Origin: CAZMGD01 sp964565705
GTDB lineage: Bacteria > Actinomycetota > Acidimicrobiia > Acidimicrobiales > Ilumatobacteraceae
Assembly (NCBI GenBank): GCA_964565705.1
Contig: CAZMGD010000004.1
Location: 1-64,000 of the forward strand
DNA length: 64,000 bases
Direction: 5' to 3'
Part shown: in pieces, positions 8,680 through 17,456 of the stretch
Layout: the number at the start of each line of letters is the position of its first letter
Position numbering within the stretch: position 1 is the stretch's first letter
Position numbers and translations under genes: made by a program
The notes under the pieces: generated by a model
The model's input: the letters and a program-made list of their open reading frames with translations, nothing else
Told to the model about the DNA's origin: nothing
The model's database searches: none

Positions 8680-8715
8680 CGCGACGTCTTTCAGATCGGC
8701 GATGTCTTTCAGTTC
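8680..8715 (-). repeat. Two-copy 18-bp direct repeat upstream of the MFS gene
   Basis: On the minus strand, ctgaaagacatcgccgat is followed immediately by ctgaaagacgtcgcgggg, two adjacent 18-bp units sharing a 14-base core with one change. It lies in the 169-bp gap between the HAD gene stop and the MFS start. It could be a regulator-binding direct repeat; nothing else is visible in the gap. Confidence 0.4.
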
Positions 8716-8732
8716 GGAACGTGGACGAACGG

Positions 8733-9419
8733 CTAGAGGAGGTCGCTGAGGCGCTCGATCCGCTCGAAGTCGGCGCCGGCATGGTCGTCGAACGGATCGA
8801 GCAGGATGGGATGGAGGCCGGCGGCGCGGGCGCCGGCGACGTCCATCACGGCCGAGTCGCCGACGTAGGCGATCTCGGCGCGGTCGATGCCGTCGAAGTG
8901 CGGCAGGGCGAAGTCGAAGATCGCCGGGTCGGGCTTGGCCACGCCGACCACGTCGCTGTCGACGACGACGCGCACCGGCACGCCGGGCCCGTCGCCGACC
9001 TGGCACACGGCGCTGTCGCGCAGCACCTGCTCGATCTGGCCGCTGGCGTTGCTGACCACTCCGACGGGCACGTCCTGCTTGACGAGCCGGCGCAGCGTCT
9101 CCACGCTGTCGGCGATCGGCCACCGCCAGACCCAGGCGTTGCGTGTGCGTCCGAGCACCTCGGCGGCGAGTTGCTCGGCCTCGGCGGGCACGCCGACGTG
9201 GCGCACGTACTGGAGGTTGTAGGCGCTCCAGTCACGCTCGGCGTGCCCCTCGTGCGACTTGATCGCCATGCCGGCGTAGTGGGCGCGGACGTGGGCGTCG
9301 TGGTCGGTGGTGCCGCCGTAGTAGGTCAAGAGCGGCCCGAGCACCGTGGGGTCGGGCAGCACGAAGACGCCCCCGGCGTCGAACAGGAACGCCCTGAAAC
9401 GCTCGCTGCGGTCGCTCAC
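8733..9419 (-). CDS. HAD-superfamily hydrolase
   Basis: A 228-residue phosphatase-like protein. The nucleophile motif is FLFDAGGVF with Asp14, motif II is VVSNAS, motif III is VAKPDP and motif IV is YVGDSAVMD, all in the usual order with a helical cap between motifs I and II. The DAGGV form of motif I is seen in YihX/haloacid dehalogenase-like subgroups. The substrate is unknown. The GTG at 9419 overlaps the stop of the dienelactone hydrolase gene by 4 bp (GTGA), so the two are translationally coupled. Confidence 0.85.
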   Translation of the reverse strand: MSDRSERFRAFLFDAGGVFVLPDPTVLGPLLTYYGGTTDHDAHVRAHYAGMAIKSHEGHAERDWSAYNLQYVRHVGVPAEAEQLAAEVLGRTRNAWVWRWPIADSVETLRRLVKQDVPVGVVSNASGQIEQVLRDSAVCQVGDGPGVPVRVVVDSDVVGVAKPDPAIFDFALPHFDGIDRAEIAYVGDSAVMDVAGARAAGLHPILLDPFDDHAGADFERIERLSDLL

Positions 9420-10084
9420 AGCGTTGAGCGGAAGAGGTCGAGGGTCGCGTCCCACGCAGCCGCGCTGGCGTCCGCGTCGTACACCTCGGGGCGGTGGTCG
9501 TTGAAGAACGCGTGCTGCACGCCCGGGTGCACGGTGATCGTCGCGTCCTTGCCGAGATCGCGCAGCTGCTGCTCCAGCCCCCGGGCCAGCTCGGGCGTGA
9601 AGTACTCGTCGCTCTCGGCGTAGTGGCCGCGCACCGTCGCAGTCAGCGCCGTCCAGTCGGGTTGAGCGTCGGGCCAGGGGATCAACCCGTAGAACGGGGC
9701 GACGGCGGCCACCGCGTCGGGTCGCTGGGTGGCGATCACGAGCGCGAGTCCGCCGCCCATGCAGAACCCGACGACGCCGACCTTGTCGCGGCCGGTCTGC
9801 TCGCGCAGGTGGTCGATCGCGCCGGACATGTCCTTGCCGGCCTGGGCCATGTTCATCGCCATCATCAGCTTGCCGGCGCCGTCGGGCTCGGCCGTCTTCG
9901 CGCCGTGGTAGAGGTCCGGGGCGAGCGCGGCGAACCCGGCGGCGGCGAAGCGGTCGACGACCTCCTCGATGTGCGGCACGAGGCCCCACCATTCCTGGAT
10001 GACGAGCACCCCCGGGCCCTCGGCGGCGGCGAAGTAGCCGTCGCAGGTGCCGCCGTTGCTGGGGAAGGTCACGTTCTGGCCCAT
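9416..10084 (-). CDS. Dienelactone hydrolase family protein
   Basis: A 222-residue alpha/beta hydrolase of PF01738. The nucleophile is Cys108 in GFCMGG, the acid is the Asp of HYAESDE near residue 160, and the histidine is in VQHAFFND near 193; a Cys-Asp-His triad is typical of carboxymethylenebutenolidase-like enzymes. Many actinobacterial paralogues are general esterases, so ring-cleavage metabolism is not implied by this gene alone. The ATG at 10084 was preferred over an upstream GTG because TACGGT lies 7 nt before it. The HAD gene follows with a 4-bp overlap. Confidence 0.85.
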   Translation of the reverse strand: MGQNVTFPSNGGTCDGYFAAAEGPGVLVIQEWWGLVPHIEEVVDRFAAAGFAALAPDLYHGAKTAEPDGAGKLMMAMNMAQAGKDMSGAIDHLREQTGRDKVGVVGFCMGGGLALVIATQRPDAVAAVAPFYGLIPWPDAQPDWTALTATVRGHYAESDEYFTPELARGLEQQLRDLGKDATITVHPGVQHAFFNDHRPEVYDADASAAAWDATLDLFRSTL

Positions 10085-10091
10085 GTGACGA

Positions 10092-10097
10092 ACCGTA
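10092..10097 (-). promoter_or_regulatory. Likely leaderless -10 element (TACGGT) of the dienelactone hydrolase unit
   Basis: TACGGT on the minus strand, 7 nt before the ATG at 10084, in the 103-bp divergent region shared with the aminotransferase promoter. Confidence 0.4.
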
Positions 10098-10175
10098 GCC
10101 GGGCCATCCCGGGTCAGCGCTAGGACTCTTTGTTCGGGCACAAACCGCACTCTGTTCGCCTCTCGCGGTAACGAT

Positions 10176-10181
10176 TAGCGT
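10176..10181 (+). promoter_or_regulatory. Likely leaderless -10 element (TAGCGT) of the aminotransferase gene
   Basis: TAGCGT ends 6 nt before the ATG at 10188. The same hexamer precedes the acyl-CoA dehydrogenase gene (5503) and the LuxR regulator (24047). Confidence 0.45.
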
Positions 10182-10187
10182 GGCGTC

Positions 10188-11519
10188 ATGACCGACACCT
10201 TCGCCAACGACCGCGCCCACGTGTTCCACTCCTGGTCGGCGCAGGGCACGATCACCCCGATCGTCGTCGCCGGTGCCGAAGGCTCGTGGTTCTGGGACGA
10301 CCAGGGCAAGCGCTACCTGGACTTCTCCAGCCAGCTCGTCAACGTCAACATCGGCCACCAGCACCCGAAGCTGGTCGCCGCCATCCAGGAGCAGGCCGGC
10401 AAGCTCTGCACGGTTGCACCGGGGATGGCCACCGAGGTGCGCAGCGAGGCGGCGCGGTTGATCGCCGAGCTCGCGCCGGGCGACCTCGACATGGTGTTCT
10501 TCACCAACGGCGGCGCCGACGCCAACGAGAACGCGATTCGCATGGCCCGCCTGCACACCGGGCGCACCAAGGTGCTCGCCGCCTACCGCAGCTACCACGG
10601 CGCGACCGGTGCCACGATCGCGATCACCGGCGATCCTCGCCGCTGGCCGGGCGAGGCCGGGGTGTCGGGCATCGTGCACTTCTGGGGGCCGTACACGTAC
10701 CGGTCGTCGTTCCACTCCACGTCGGAGGCCGAGGAGGGTGAGCGGGCGCTGGCTCACCTGCGCGACACGATCATGGTCGAGGGCCCGCAGTACGTCGCGG
10801 CGATCATCCTCGAGCCGGTGGTCGGCACCAACGGCATCCTCGTGCCGCCCGCCGGCTACCTGCAGGGCGTGCGCGAGCTCTGCGACGAGTTCGGGATCGT
10901 GATGATCGCCGACGAGGTGATGGCCGGGTTCGGCCGTTGTGGCGAGTGGTTCTCGGTCGACCACTGGAACGTCACGCCCGACCTGATCACCTTCGCCAAG
11001 GGCGTCAACTCCGGCTACGTGCCCCTCGGTGGCGTGATCATCTCCCAGCGCATCGCCGACACGTTCCGCGAGCGCCCGTTCCCCGGCGGGCTGACCTACT
11101 CCGGGCACGTGCTCGCCTGCGCCTCCGCGGTCGCGTCGATCAACATCTTCAAGGAGGAGGGCATCATCGAGCAGGCCCGCAGGCTCGGCGACGAGGTGAT
11201 CGGCCCGGGCCTGATCGAGCTGCAGCAACGCCACCCGAGCGTCGGCGACGTGCGCGGCCTCGGCGCGTTCTGGGCGATCGAGCTGGTCCGCGACCGCGCC
11301 ACGCGCGAACCGCTCGTACCGTTCAACGCGACGGGGGCCGACGCCGCTCCGATGGCCGCGATCGCCAACGCCTGCAAGGCCGAGGGCCTCTACCCGTTCA
11401 CGCACTTCAACCGCATGCACGTCGTCCCGCCCGTGACCACGAGCCACGACGACGTGCGCCACGGCCTCGAGATCATCGACCGCGCCCTCAAGCTCGCCGA
11501 CGACCTCTCCACCGCCTGA
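10188..11519 (+). CDS. Class III pyridoxal-phosphate aminotransferase
   Basis: A 443-residue fold-type I PLP enzyme of the omega-aminotransferase group. The PLP phosphate site is in FFTNGGADANENAIRMAR, the cofactor Asp is in MIADEVMAGFGRCGEWF, and the Schiff-base Lys is in TFAKGVNSGYVPLGGV near residue 272. Full length for the family. Relatives act on beta-alanine, taurine, GABA or putrescine with pyruvate or 2-oxoglutarate; nothing in the context picks one. It is transcribed alone, with a tandem repeat and a 52-bp palindrome just after its stop. Confidence 0.9.
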   Translation: MTDTFANDRAHVFHSWSAQGTITPIVVAGAEGSWFWDDQGKRYLDFSSQLVNVNIGHQHPKLVAAIQEQAGKLCTVAPGMATEVRSEAARLIAELAPGDLDMVFFTNGGADANENAIRMARLHTGRTKVLAAYRSYHGATGATIAITGDPRRWPGEAGVSGIVHFWGPYTYRSSFHSTSEAEEGERALAHLRDTIMVEGPQYVAAIILEPVVGTNGILVPPAGYLQGVRELCDEFGIVMIADEVMAGFGRCGEWFSVDHWNVTPDLITFAKGVNSGYVPLGGVIISQRIADTFRERPFPGGLTYSGHVLACASAVASINIFKEEGIIEQARRLGDEVIGPGLIELQQRHPSVGDVRGLGAFWAIELVRDRATREPLVPFNATGADAAPMAAIANACKAEGLYPFTHFNRMHVVPPVTTSHDDVRHGLEIIDRALKLADDLSTA

Positions 11520-11529
11520 CGTCCGCTCG

Positions 11530-11580
11530 CTCCCCCCACGCGTTCCCTCCCCCCACGCGTTCCCTCCCCCCACGCGTTCT
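11530..11580. repeat. Three tandem copies of a 17-bp unit
   Basis: The unit ctccccccacgcgttcc occurs three times head to tail (11530, 11547, 11564); the last copy ends in t and runs straight into the palindrome that follows. Direct slippage duplication next to the palindrome is the simplest explanation. Confidence 0.8.
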
Positions 11581-11626
11581 CGGTCGGTTTCTGGTCGCTC
11601 CAGCGACCAGAAACCGACCGAGAACG
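11575..11626. repeat. Palindromic repeat, copy 1 (25-nt arms), likely bidirectional terminator
   Basis: A perfect inverted repeat with a 2-nt centre, beginning cgttctcggtcggtttctgg. It lies between the convergent stops of the aminotransferase and coxE genes. Further copies are at 19441, 32612, 54055 and, diverged, at 59465. There is no poly-U run, so termination is inference. Confidence 0.85.
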
Positions 11627-11635
11627 TGGGATCGG

Positions 11636-12811
11636 TCAGGGGTGGGCGATGGCGGTGAGGACGTCGTCCATCGCCGCGAGGGAGTGGCCGCTGACGAAGG
11701 CGTCGACGAAGGGCAGCGCGGCGGCCATGCCGCCGACCAGCGGTGCGTAGCCGTCCGCGCTGGCGCGGGGGTTCACCCAGACGATCCGGTGGGCGAGTCG
11801 GGACAGGCGCTCCATCTCGCGGGCGACGAGCGCCGGGTCGCCGCCGTCCCAGCCGTCGGACACGACGACGACGACGGCCCCGCGTGCGACCCCTCGGCGG
11901 CCCCAACCGTCGTTGAACGCCCGCAGCGCCTCGCCGATGCGCGTGCCGCCCGACCAGTCGGGCGCCGACGACATCGCCCGGCGCAGCGCGGGCTCCGGCG
12001 TCGCCGAGGCGAGGAGCCGGGTGAGGCGGTGCAGCCGCGTGGCGAACACGAACGCCTCGGCGCCGATCGCTCGCGCCGCGCCGTGCAAGAGGTAGAGGTA
12101 GGTGCGGCCGTAGGCCTCCATCGACCCGGACACGTCGGCGATCAACACGACTCGGCGCGGGCGGGGCACGCGGGCGCGGCGAACCAGTCGAACCGGGTCA
12201 CCGCCGGTGCGGTACGCGCGCCGCAGCGACGACCGCAGATCGACGTGGCGCCCCGACGCGGCGGGCCGGGTGCGCCGGCCACGTCGGGACGGCGCGACGA
12301 CTCTCAGGCGGGCCACGAGCGCGCGCAGCTGCGCCAGCTCGTCGAGCGTGACGTCGCCGAAGGCCTGTGGTCGCAGGCGTTCGACGTCGCTGGCGGTGAC
12401 CTGCAGCGCCTCCGCCACCGGCGATCCCTCGGCGGTGGCGGCGGGCGCACCGGCGGCGCCCGCACCACCGGGCCGGCTCGCGTCGCCGGCCACCGGCGCG
12501 CCCGGCGAGCTGCGGGCGGCCGGGGGCACGTCGAGGTTCCGCGCCACGTCGTCGACGGGGTCGTGCCGACCGGCGAACACCCGATCGAACACGGCATCGA
12601 ACGCGCCGAGCTGGGCGTGGTCCGATATGAGGGTCACGCGCGCCAGCCAGTAGAGCTCCCTGGTCAGCCGCGGGCGGGCCAGCAGCGTCGCCGCCGCGAA
12701 CCGGGCCCGCCCGTCGGGCGTGGAGGGCACGCCGGCAACGTGCAACTCCTCGCCGAAGCGGGCCGCCATCTCGGCGACGTCGATGTCCACGCTCGCCGAG
12801 CCGTCAGCCAC
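11636..12811 (-). CDS. coxE: VWA-domain protein CoxE
   Basis: A 391-residue protein ending in a von Willebrand A domain with the metal-ion site DVSGS at residues 226-230 and later TR and SDGWDGG MIDAS elements. An Ala/Gly/Pro-rich linker at 100-130 separates it from an N-terminal helical region. In CO-oxidising bacteria CoxE works with the AAA ATPase CoxD in inserting copper and sulfur into the Mo-Cu site of CO dehydrogenase. It is the last gene of the cluster and overlaps coxD by 8 bp. Confidence 0.85.
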   Translation of the reverse strand: MADGSASVDIDVAEMAARFGEELHVAGVPSTPDGRARFAAATLLARPRLTRELYWLARVTLISDHAQLGAFDAVFDRVFAGRHDPVDDVARNLDVPPAARSSPGAPVAGDASRPGGAGAAGAPAATAEGSPVAEALQVTASDVERLRPQAFGDVTLDELAQLRALVARLRVVAPSRRGRRTRPAASGRHVDLRSSLRRAYRTGGDPVRLVRRARVPRPRRVVLIADVSGSMEAYGRTYLYLLHGAARAIGAEAFVFATRLHRLTRLLASATPEPALRRAMSSAPDWSGGTRIGEALRAFNDGWGRRGVARGAVVVVVSDGWDGGDPALVAREMERLSRLAHRIVWVNPRASADGYAPLVGGMAAALPFVDAFVSGHSLAAMDDVLTAIAHP

Positions 12812-13700
12812 CGCCCGCGACCACCCAGGCGAGCCCGCGTTCGGTGGCGACCTGCGCGTCCTCGCGGTACTTCAGCACCGATCCGAGCGTGATCGCCGCG
12901 GTGTCGGCGTCGAGCTCGCCGATGCCGAGCACCTGCAGTGCCGACGTCCAGGCGATCGCTTCCGCCACACCTGGTGCCTTCTGCACGTCGAGGGTCCGCA
13001 GCCGGGCGACGGCACCGCCGACCTGCCCGGCCAGCCCCGGGGCGACGTCCGGAAGCCGGCGCCGGATGATCTCCACCACCCGGCCGAGCGGGGGGTAGTC
13101 GATCCAGTGGTAGAGGCAGCGCCGCTTCAGCGCGTCGTGGAGGTCGCGGGTGCGGTTCGACGTCAGCACGACGATCGGCGGATGCGCCGCGGTGAGCGTG
13201 CCGAGCTCGGGCACGGTCACCGACGACTCGGCGAGCAGCTCCAGCAGGAACGCCTCGAACTCGTCGTCGGCGCGGTCGATCTCGTCGACAAGGAGCACAG
13301 CGGGCAACGGGCCCGGGTGCTGCACAGCCTGCAACAGCGGGCGGGCGGTGAGGAAGGACGGATCGAACAGGTCGGTCTCGTCGATCGCCCGTCCGCTCGC
13401 CTCGGCGAGGCGGATCGCGAGGAGCTGCCGCGGGTAGTCCCACTCGTACAACGCCTCGGCCGCGCTGATGCCCTCGTAGCACTGCAGCCGGATGAACCGG
13501 GTGCCGAGCGCAGCCGCCAGCGCCTTGGCCGCCTCGGTCTTGCCGACGCCGGCCTCGCCTTCCAGCAGCAGCGCTTGGGGCAGTCGCACGGCACAGAACA
13601 GCGCTGTCGCCAGCCCCGGATCGGCGAGGTAGCCGACGCCGTCGAGGGCCTCCTGCACCGCCCCGACGTCCGCGAGCGCGTCCCCGAGCGCGTCCGTCAC
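12804..13700 (-). CDS. coxD: MoxR-type AAA ATPase CoxD
   Basis: A 298-residue AAA+ ATPase with Walker A GEAGVGKT at residues 48-55, Walker B LLVDEIDRAD near 125 and the sensor asparagine in VVLTSNRTRDL. MoxR proteins act as chaperone-like partners of VWA proteins, here CoxE directly downstream. In Oligotropha CoxD is required for maturation of the CO dehydrogenase active site. The start overlaps the stop of the XdhC-YHS gene by 4 bp. Confidence 0.87.
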   Translation of the reverse strand: MTDALGDALADVGAVQEALDGVGYLADPGLATALFCAVRLPQALLLEGEAGVGKTEAAKALAAALGTRFIRLQCYEGISAAEALYEWDYPRQLLAIRLAEASGRAIDETDLFDPSFLTARPLLQAVQHPGPLPAVLLVDEIDRADDEFEAFLLELLAESSVTVPELGTLTAAHPPIVVLTSNRTRDLHDALKRRCLYHWIDYPPLGRVVEIIRRRLPDVAPGLAGQVGGAVARLRTLDVQKAPGVAEAIAWTSALQVLGIGELDADTAAITLGSVLKYREDAQVATERGLAWVVAGGG

Positions 13701-14587
13701 TGCGCTCCGTGCGCCGATGGGTCGGCGGCGAACGCGCGCAGGCAGCCGCTGCCGCAGAACCAGTACCTCGTGCCGGCGTGGTCGAGGTGCAGCGACTCCT
13801 CGACCGCGGCGACCGTCATCCCGCAGACGGGGTCGATCGCCGTGACCGCAGCAGCGGTCTCGGCCGATCCGATCGTCCGCCCGCTCGGGCGCGGTCGGCG
13901 CTCGACGATCTCAGCGAGGATCGAGAGCGCCACCTCCTCGGGCGTGCGGGCACCGATGTCGAGGCCGGCAGGCGTGGAGATGCGCGACGCACGGGTCGGG
14001 CACACTCCGAGCGCGGCGACGACCGCCTCCCCTCGCTTGCGGCTGGCGACGAGACCGATGTACGGCACGGCTGCGTCCAGCGCGGCGTGCAGCACCCGGT
14101 CCTCGTCGCGACCGTGCGAGGCGACGACGACCGCCGCTGCGTCCGCGGGCAACGGATCCTGGAACGGCACCGCGTCGTAACCGAGCGCCGCACCGATCGC
14201 GAGCAGCGCCTGGGCCACGGGTGCATCACCGAACACGGCGACGTACGGGGCGGGGCGCTGCGGCTCCAGGAAGATCTCCAAGGTGCCGCCCGACAGGCAC
14301 GGGTTGTGCACCGTCAGCTTGCCGGGCTGCTGCGGTTCGGGTCCGGGCGAGATCCGCATCAGCAGTGACTCCCCCGAGTCGAGCAGAGCGAGCGCCTGGG
14401 CCCGCACGGTCGACTCGGCGCAGTCGCCGCCGACGAACCCGTCGATCGTGCCGTCGCCGAGCACGACCGCCTCGTCGCCCGGCTTGGCGCTCGTCGGCCG
14501 CTCGGCGAACACCACCACGGCGTGCACGAACGGCACCCGCTGGTGACGCAGCTCCTCGGCCCGCTGGGCGACCGACGGTCGGCTCAT
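13697..14587 (-). CDS. XdhC-family maturation protein with C-terminal YHS domain
   Basis: A 296-residue fusion. Residues 1-240 are XdhC/CoxF-like: an N-terminal XdhC_CoxI segment (VVLGDGTIDGFVGGDCAEST), a Rossmann domain starting VAVFGDAPVAQALLAIG, and the DIGARTPEEVALSILAEIV helix. Residues 252-296 form a YHS domain with DPVCGMTV and the later FCGSGCLRAF cysteine pair, a fold that binds metal. XdhC proteins bind molybdenum cofactor and help load it into xanthine oxidase-family enzymes. The ATG at 14587 overlaps the coxL stop by one base (TGATG). The YHS fusion is unusual and hints at a metal delivery role, perhaps copper. Confidence 0.8.
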   Translation of the reverse strand: MSRPSVAQRAEELRHQRVPFVHAVVVFAERPTSAKPGDEAVVLGDGTIDGFVGGDCAESTVRAQALALLDSGESLLMRISPGPEPQQPGKLTVHNPCLSGGTLEIFLEPQRPAPYVAVFGDAPVAQALLAIGAALGYDAVPFQDPLPADAAAVVVASHGRDEDRVLHAALDAAVPYIGLVASRKRGEAVVAALGVCPTRASRISTPAGLDIGARTPEEVALSILAEIVERRPRPSGRTIGSAETAAAVTAIDPVCGMTVAAVEESLHLDHAGTRYWFCGSGCLRAFAADPSAHGAQ

Positions 14588-16983
14588 CACTCGAACGCCA
14601 GGTCCGTTCGAGCGGGCCGGCCCTGCATCGCCAGCCACACCTGGGCGGGCGTGAGCGGCATGTCGGCATGCTGCACCCCGAACGGGGCGAGCGCATCGAT
14701 CACCGCGTTGACGACCGCCGCCGGGGAGCCGACGGTGGCCGACTCCCCCACCCCCTTGACGCCGAGGGGATGGTGCGGCGAGGGGGTGACCGTCTCGCCG
14801 AGCTCGAACGTCGGCACCTCCATCGACGTCGGCAACAGGTAGTCCATGAACGACCCGCCGAGGCAGTTGCCGGCGCTGTCGAACGGGATCACCTGCATCA
14901 GCGCCATCCCGATGCCTTCAGCGAGGCCGCCGTGCACCTGGCCCTCGACGATCATCGGGTTGATGCGCGGTCCGCAGTCGTCGACGGCGATGAACCGGCG
15001 CACGTGCACGGCGCCGGTGCCCCGGTCCACGTCCACCACGCAGATGTAGGCGCCGAACGGGTACGTCAGGTTGGGTGGGTTGTAGACCGCGGACGCGTCG
15101 AGGTGGCCCTCGACCCCCTCGGGCAGCTCGAGGTTGGAGTGCGCCAGCATCGCGATCTCCTGGATCGTGCGACCCTGGCCAGGATCGCCGACCACCTGCC
15201 AGCGGCCGTGCACCCACTCGAGGTCGTCGGGCGAGCACTCGATCGACGCCGCGGCCACGATCCGCGCCTTGTCGCGCACACGTTGCGAGACGACCGCGGC
15301 GGCAGCACCCGACACCGGCGTCGAGCGCGACCCGTAGGTGCCGAGGCCGAACGGCGTGTTGTCGGTGTCACCGTGGATCACCTCGATGTCCTCCGGCGGC
15401 AGGCCCAGCTCCTGGGCGACGATCTGGGCGAACGTCGTCTCGTGGCCCTGTCCTTGCGTTTGCACAGATAGGCGCAGCTGGGCCTTGCCAGTGGGGTGGA
15501 CGCGCAGCTCGCAGCCGTCGGCCATGCCGAGCCCGAGGATGTCCATGTGCTTGCGCGGGCCGGCGCCGACGCCCTCGGTGAAGAACGAGAGGCCGATGCC
15601 CATCAGCTCGCCGCGCTCGCGCTTCGCGGCCTGCTCGGCCCGCAGCTCGTCGTAGCCGGCGATCTGCATCGCCAGCTCCAGCGCCGCCGGGTAGTTTCCC
15701 GAGTCGTACTCCCACCCGGTCGGCGTCGTGTACGGGAACTGCTCGGGCCGCAGCAGGTTCTTCATCCGCAGCTCAGCGGGATCCATCCCGAGCTCGAGCG
15801 CCAGGCGATCGACGATCCGTTCGACGAGGTACACGGCCTCGGTGATCCGGAACGAGCAGGCGTACGCGACACCGCCCGGCGCCTTGTTCGTATAGACCCC
15901 GGTGACCTTGCAGTGGGCGGCCGCGTAGTCGTACGAGCCGGTGAAGATGTGGAAGAACCCGGCGGGGTACTTGGTCGGCTGGGCGGTCGCGTTGAACGCC
16001 CCGTGATCGGCCAGCACGTCGACGCGCATGGCGAGGATCTTGCCGTCGCTCGTCGCCGCGATCTCGCCGCGCATGTGGTAGTCGCGGGCGAACCCGGTCG
16101 TCATCAGGTTCGACGAGCGATCCTCCATCCACTTCACCGGACGCTTGGTGACGATCGACGCGACGACGGCCAGCACGTAGCCCGGGTACACCGGCACCTT
16201 GTTGCCGAACCCGCCCCCGATGTCCGGCGAGATCACCTGGATCTTGTGCTCGGGGATCCCGGCGACGAGCGCGTACACCGTGCGGTGGGCGTGCGGCGCC
16301 TGGCTCGTGATGTACGCGGTCAGCTTCCCCGTGACGGGGTCCATGTAGGCCACCGAGCCACACGTCTCCATCGGCGCCGGGTGCGATCGGGGGTACAGCA
16401 TGTCGAGGGCGACGGTGACGTCGGCAGCGGCGAACGCGGCGTCGGTGGCGGCGCGGTCGCCGGCCTCCCAGTCGAAGATGTGGTTGTCGGTCTTGCCCTC
16501 GATGTCGTCGCGGATGACCGGGGCGCCGGGATCGAGCGCACGGTGGGCGTCGATGACCGGGTCGAGCGGTTCGTACTCGACGTCGATCAGTTCGAGCGCG
16601 TCGCGTGCCGCGTAGCGGTCGTCGGCGACGACGAACGCGACCTCCTGGCCCTGGAACCGCACCTTGTCGGTGGCGAGCACGGCCTGCACGTCGGCCGACA
16701 GCGTCGGCATCCACGCCAGCTTCAGCCCTTCGAGCATCTTGCCGGTGATCACCGCCCGCACCTTCGGGTGGGCCTCCGCGGCGGAGGTGTCGATCGACAC
16801 GATCCGGGCATGGGCGTACGGGCTGGCGAGGACCGCGCCGTGGAGCATGCCCGGGAGCTGCACGTCGTCGAGGAAGTGGCCCTTGCCGCGCAGGAAGCGG
16901 GCGTCCTCCTTGCGGAGCATCCGCCCGAACCCGATCGGGTTTCCCGCGGCCGAGACGGGAGGACCTTCGAGCACCCCGGTCAT
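14587..16983 (-). CDS. coxL: Aerobic carbon monoxide dehydrogenase large subunit, form I (CoxL)
   Basis: A 798-residue molybdopterin-binding subunit of the xanthine oxidase family. The active-site loop reads AYACSFR, fitting the form I consensus AYXCSFR whose Cys binds the Mo-Cu site; form II enzymes have AYRGAGR instead. The molybdopterin-contacting IGGGFGNKVPVYP and the catalytic-glutamate motif KGVGESATVGSPAAV are present. It oxidises CO to CO2, feeding electrons through CoxS and CoxM to a quinone. Start ATG at 16983 overlaps the coxS stop by 4 bp. Length and motif make an authentic CO dehydrogenase likely. Confidence 0.92.
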   Translation of the reverse strand: MTGVLEGPPVSAAGNPIGFGRMLRKEDARFLRGKGHFLDDVQLPGMLHGAVLASPYAHARIVSIDTSAAEAHPKVRAVITGKMLEGLKLAWMPTLSADVQAVLATDKVRFQGQEVAFVVADDRYAARDALELIDVEYEPLDPVIDAHRALDPGAPVIRDDIEGKTDNHIFDWEAGDRAATDAAFAAADVTVALDMLYPRSHPAPMETCGSVAYMDPVTGKLTAYITSQAPHAHRTVYALVAGIPEHKIQVISPDIGGGFGNKVPVYPGYVLAVVASIVTKRPVKWMEDRSSNLMTTGFARDYHMRGEIAATSDGKILAMRVDVLADHGAFNATAQPTKYPAGFFHIFTGSYDYAAAHCKVTGVYTNKAPGGVAYACSFRITEAVYLVERIVDRLALELGMDPAELRMKNLLRPEQFPYTTPTGWEYDSGNYPAALELAMQIAGYDELRAEQAAKRERGELMGIGLSFFTEGVGAGPRKHMDILGLGMADGCELRVHPTGKAQLRLSVQTQGQGHETTFAQIVAQELGLPPEDIEVIHGDTDNTPFGLGTYGSRSTPVSGAAAAVVSQRVRDKARIVAAASIECSPDDLEWVHGRWQVVGDPGQGRTIQEIAMLAHSNLELPEGVEGHLDASAVYNPPNLTYPFGAYICVVDVDRGTGAVHVRRFIAVDDCGPRINPMIVEGQVHGGLAEGIGMALMQVIPFDSAGNCLGGSFMDYLLPTSMEVPTFELGETVTPSPHHPLGVKGVGESATVGSPAAVVNAVIDALAPFGVQHADMPLTPAQVWLAMQGRPARTDLAFE

Positions 16984-17456
16984 GCCGGCACCTCCTGCAC
17001 GGCGTGGGCGGCCGCCCACTGCACGGACCTGATGATGTTGTGGTAGCCGGTGCACCGGCAGAGCTGACCGCTGATCGCCTCGCGGATGTCCGCCTCGCTC
17101 GGGTCGGGGTTGGCGTCGAGCAGCCAGCGGGCGGTGATCATCATTCCCGGCGTGCAGAAGCCGCACTGCAGGCCGTGGCACTGCATGAAGCCCTCCTGCA
17201 CGGGGTCGAGCCCGTCGGCACCCTCCATCCCCTCGACCGTGTCGACGCGGCGCCCGTCGGCCATCGCCCCGAGCACGGTGCAGCTCTTGACGGGTACGCC
17301 GTCCATCGACACCACGCACGCCCCGCAGTTCGACGTGTCGCAGCCCCAGTGGGTGCCGGTCAGGCCGAGCTCGTCACGCAGCACGTGGACGAGCAGGACC
17401 CGGGGTTCGACGTCGACGGTGGTCGGTGTGCCGTTGACCGTCAGGTGCAGTTCCAT
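16980..17456 (-). CDS. coxS: Carbon monoxide dehydrogenase small subunit (CoxS), two [2Fe-2S] clusters
   Basis: A 158-residue iron-sulfur subunit. The plant-ferredoxin type cluster ligands are in WGCDTSNCGACVVSMDG with a fourth Cys in VKSC; the second cluster is held by LQCGFCTPGM and LCRCTGYHNI in the C-terminal helical domain. The order and spacing match the small subunits of CO dehydrogenase and xanthine dehydrogenase. The ATG at 17456 shares one base with the coxM stop (TGATG). It passes electrons from the Mo-Cu site to FAD. Confidence 0.93.
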   Translation of the reverse strand: MELHLTVNGTPTTVDVEPRVLLVHVLRDELGLTGTHWGCDTSNCGACVVSMDGVPVKSCTVLGAMADGRRVDTVEGMEGADGLDPVQEGFMQCHGLQCGFCTPGMMITARWLLDANPDPSEADIREAISGQLCRCTGYHNIIRSVQWAAAHAVQEVPA

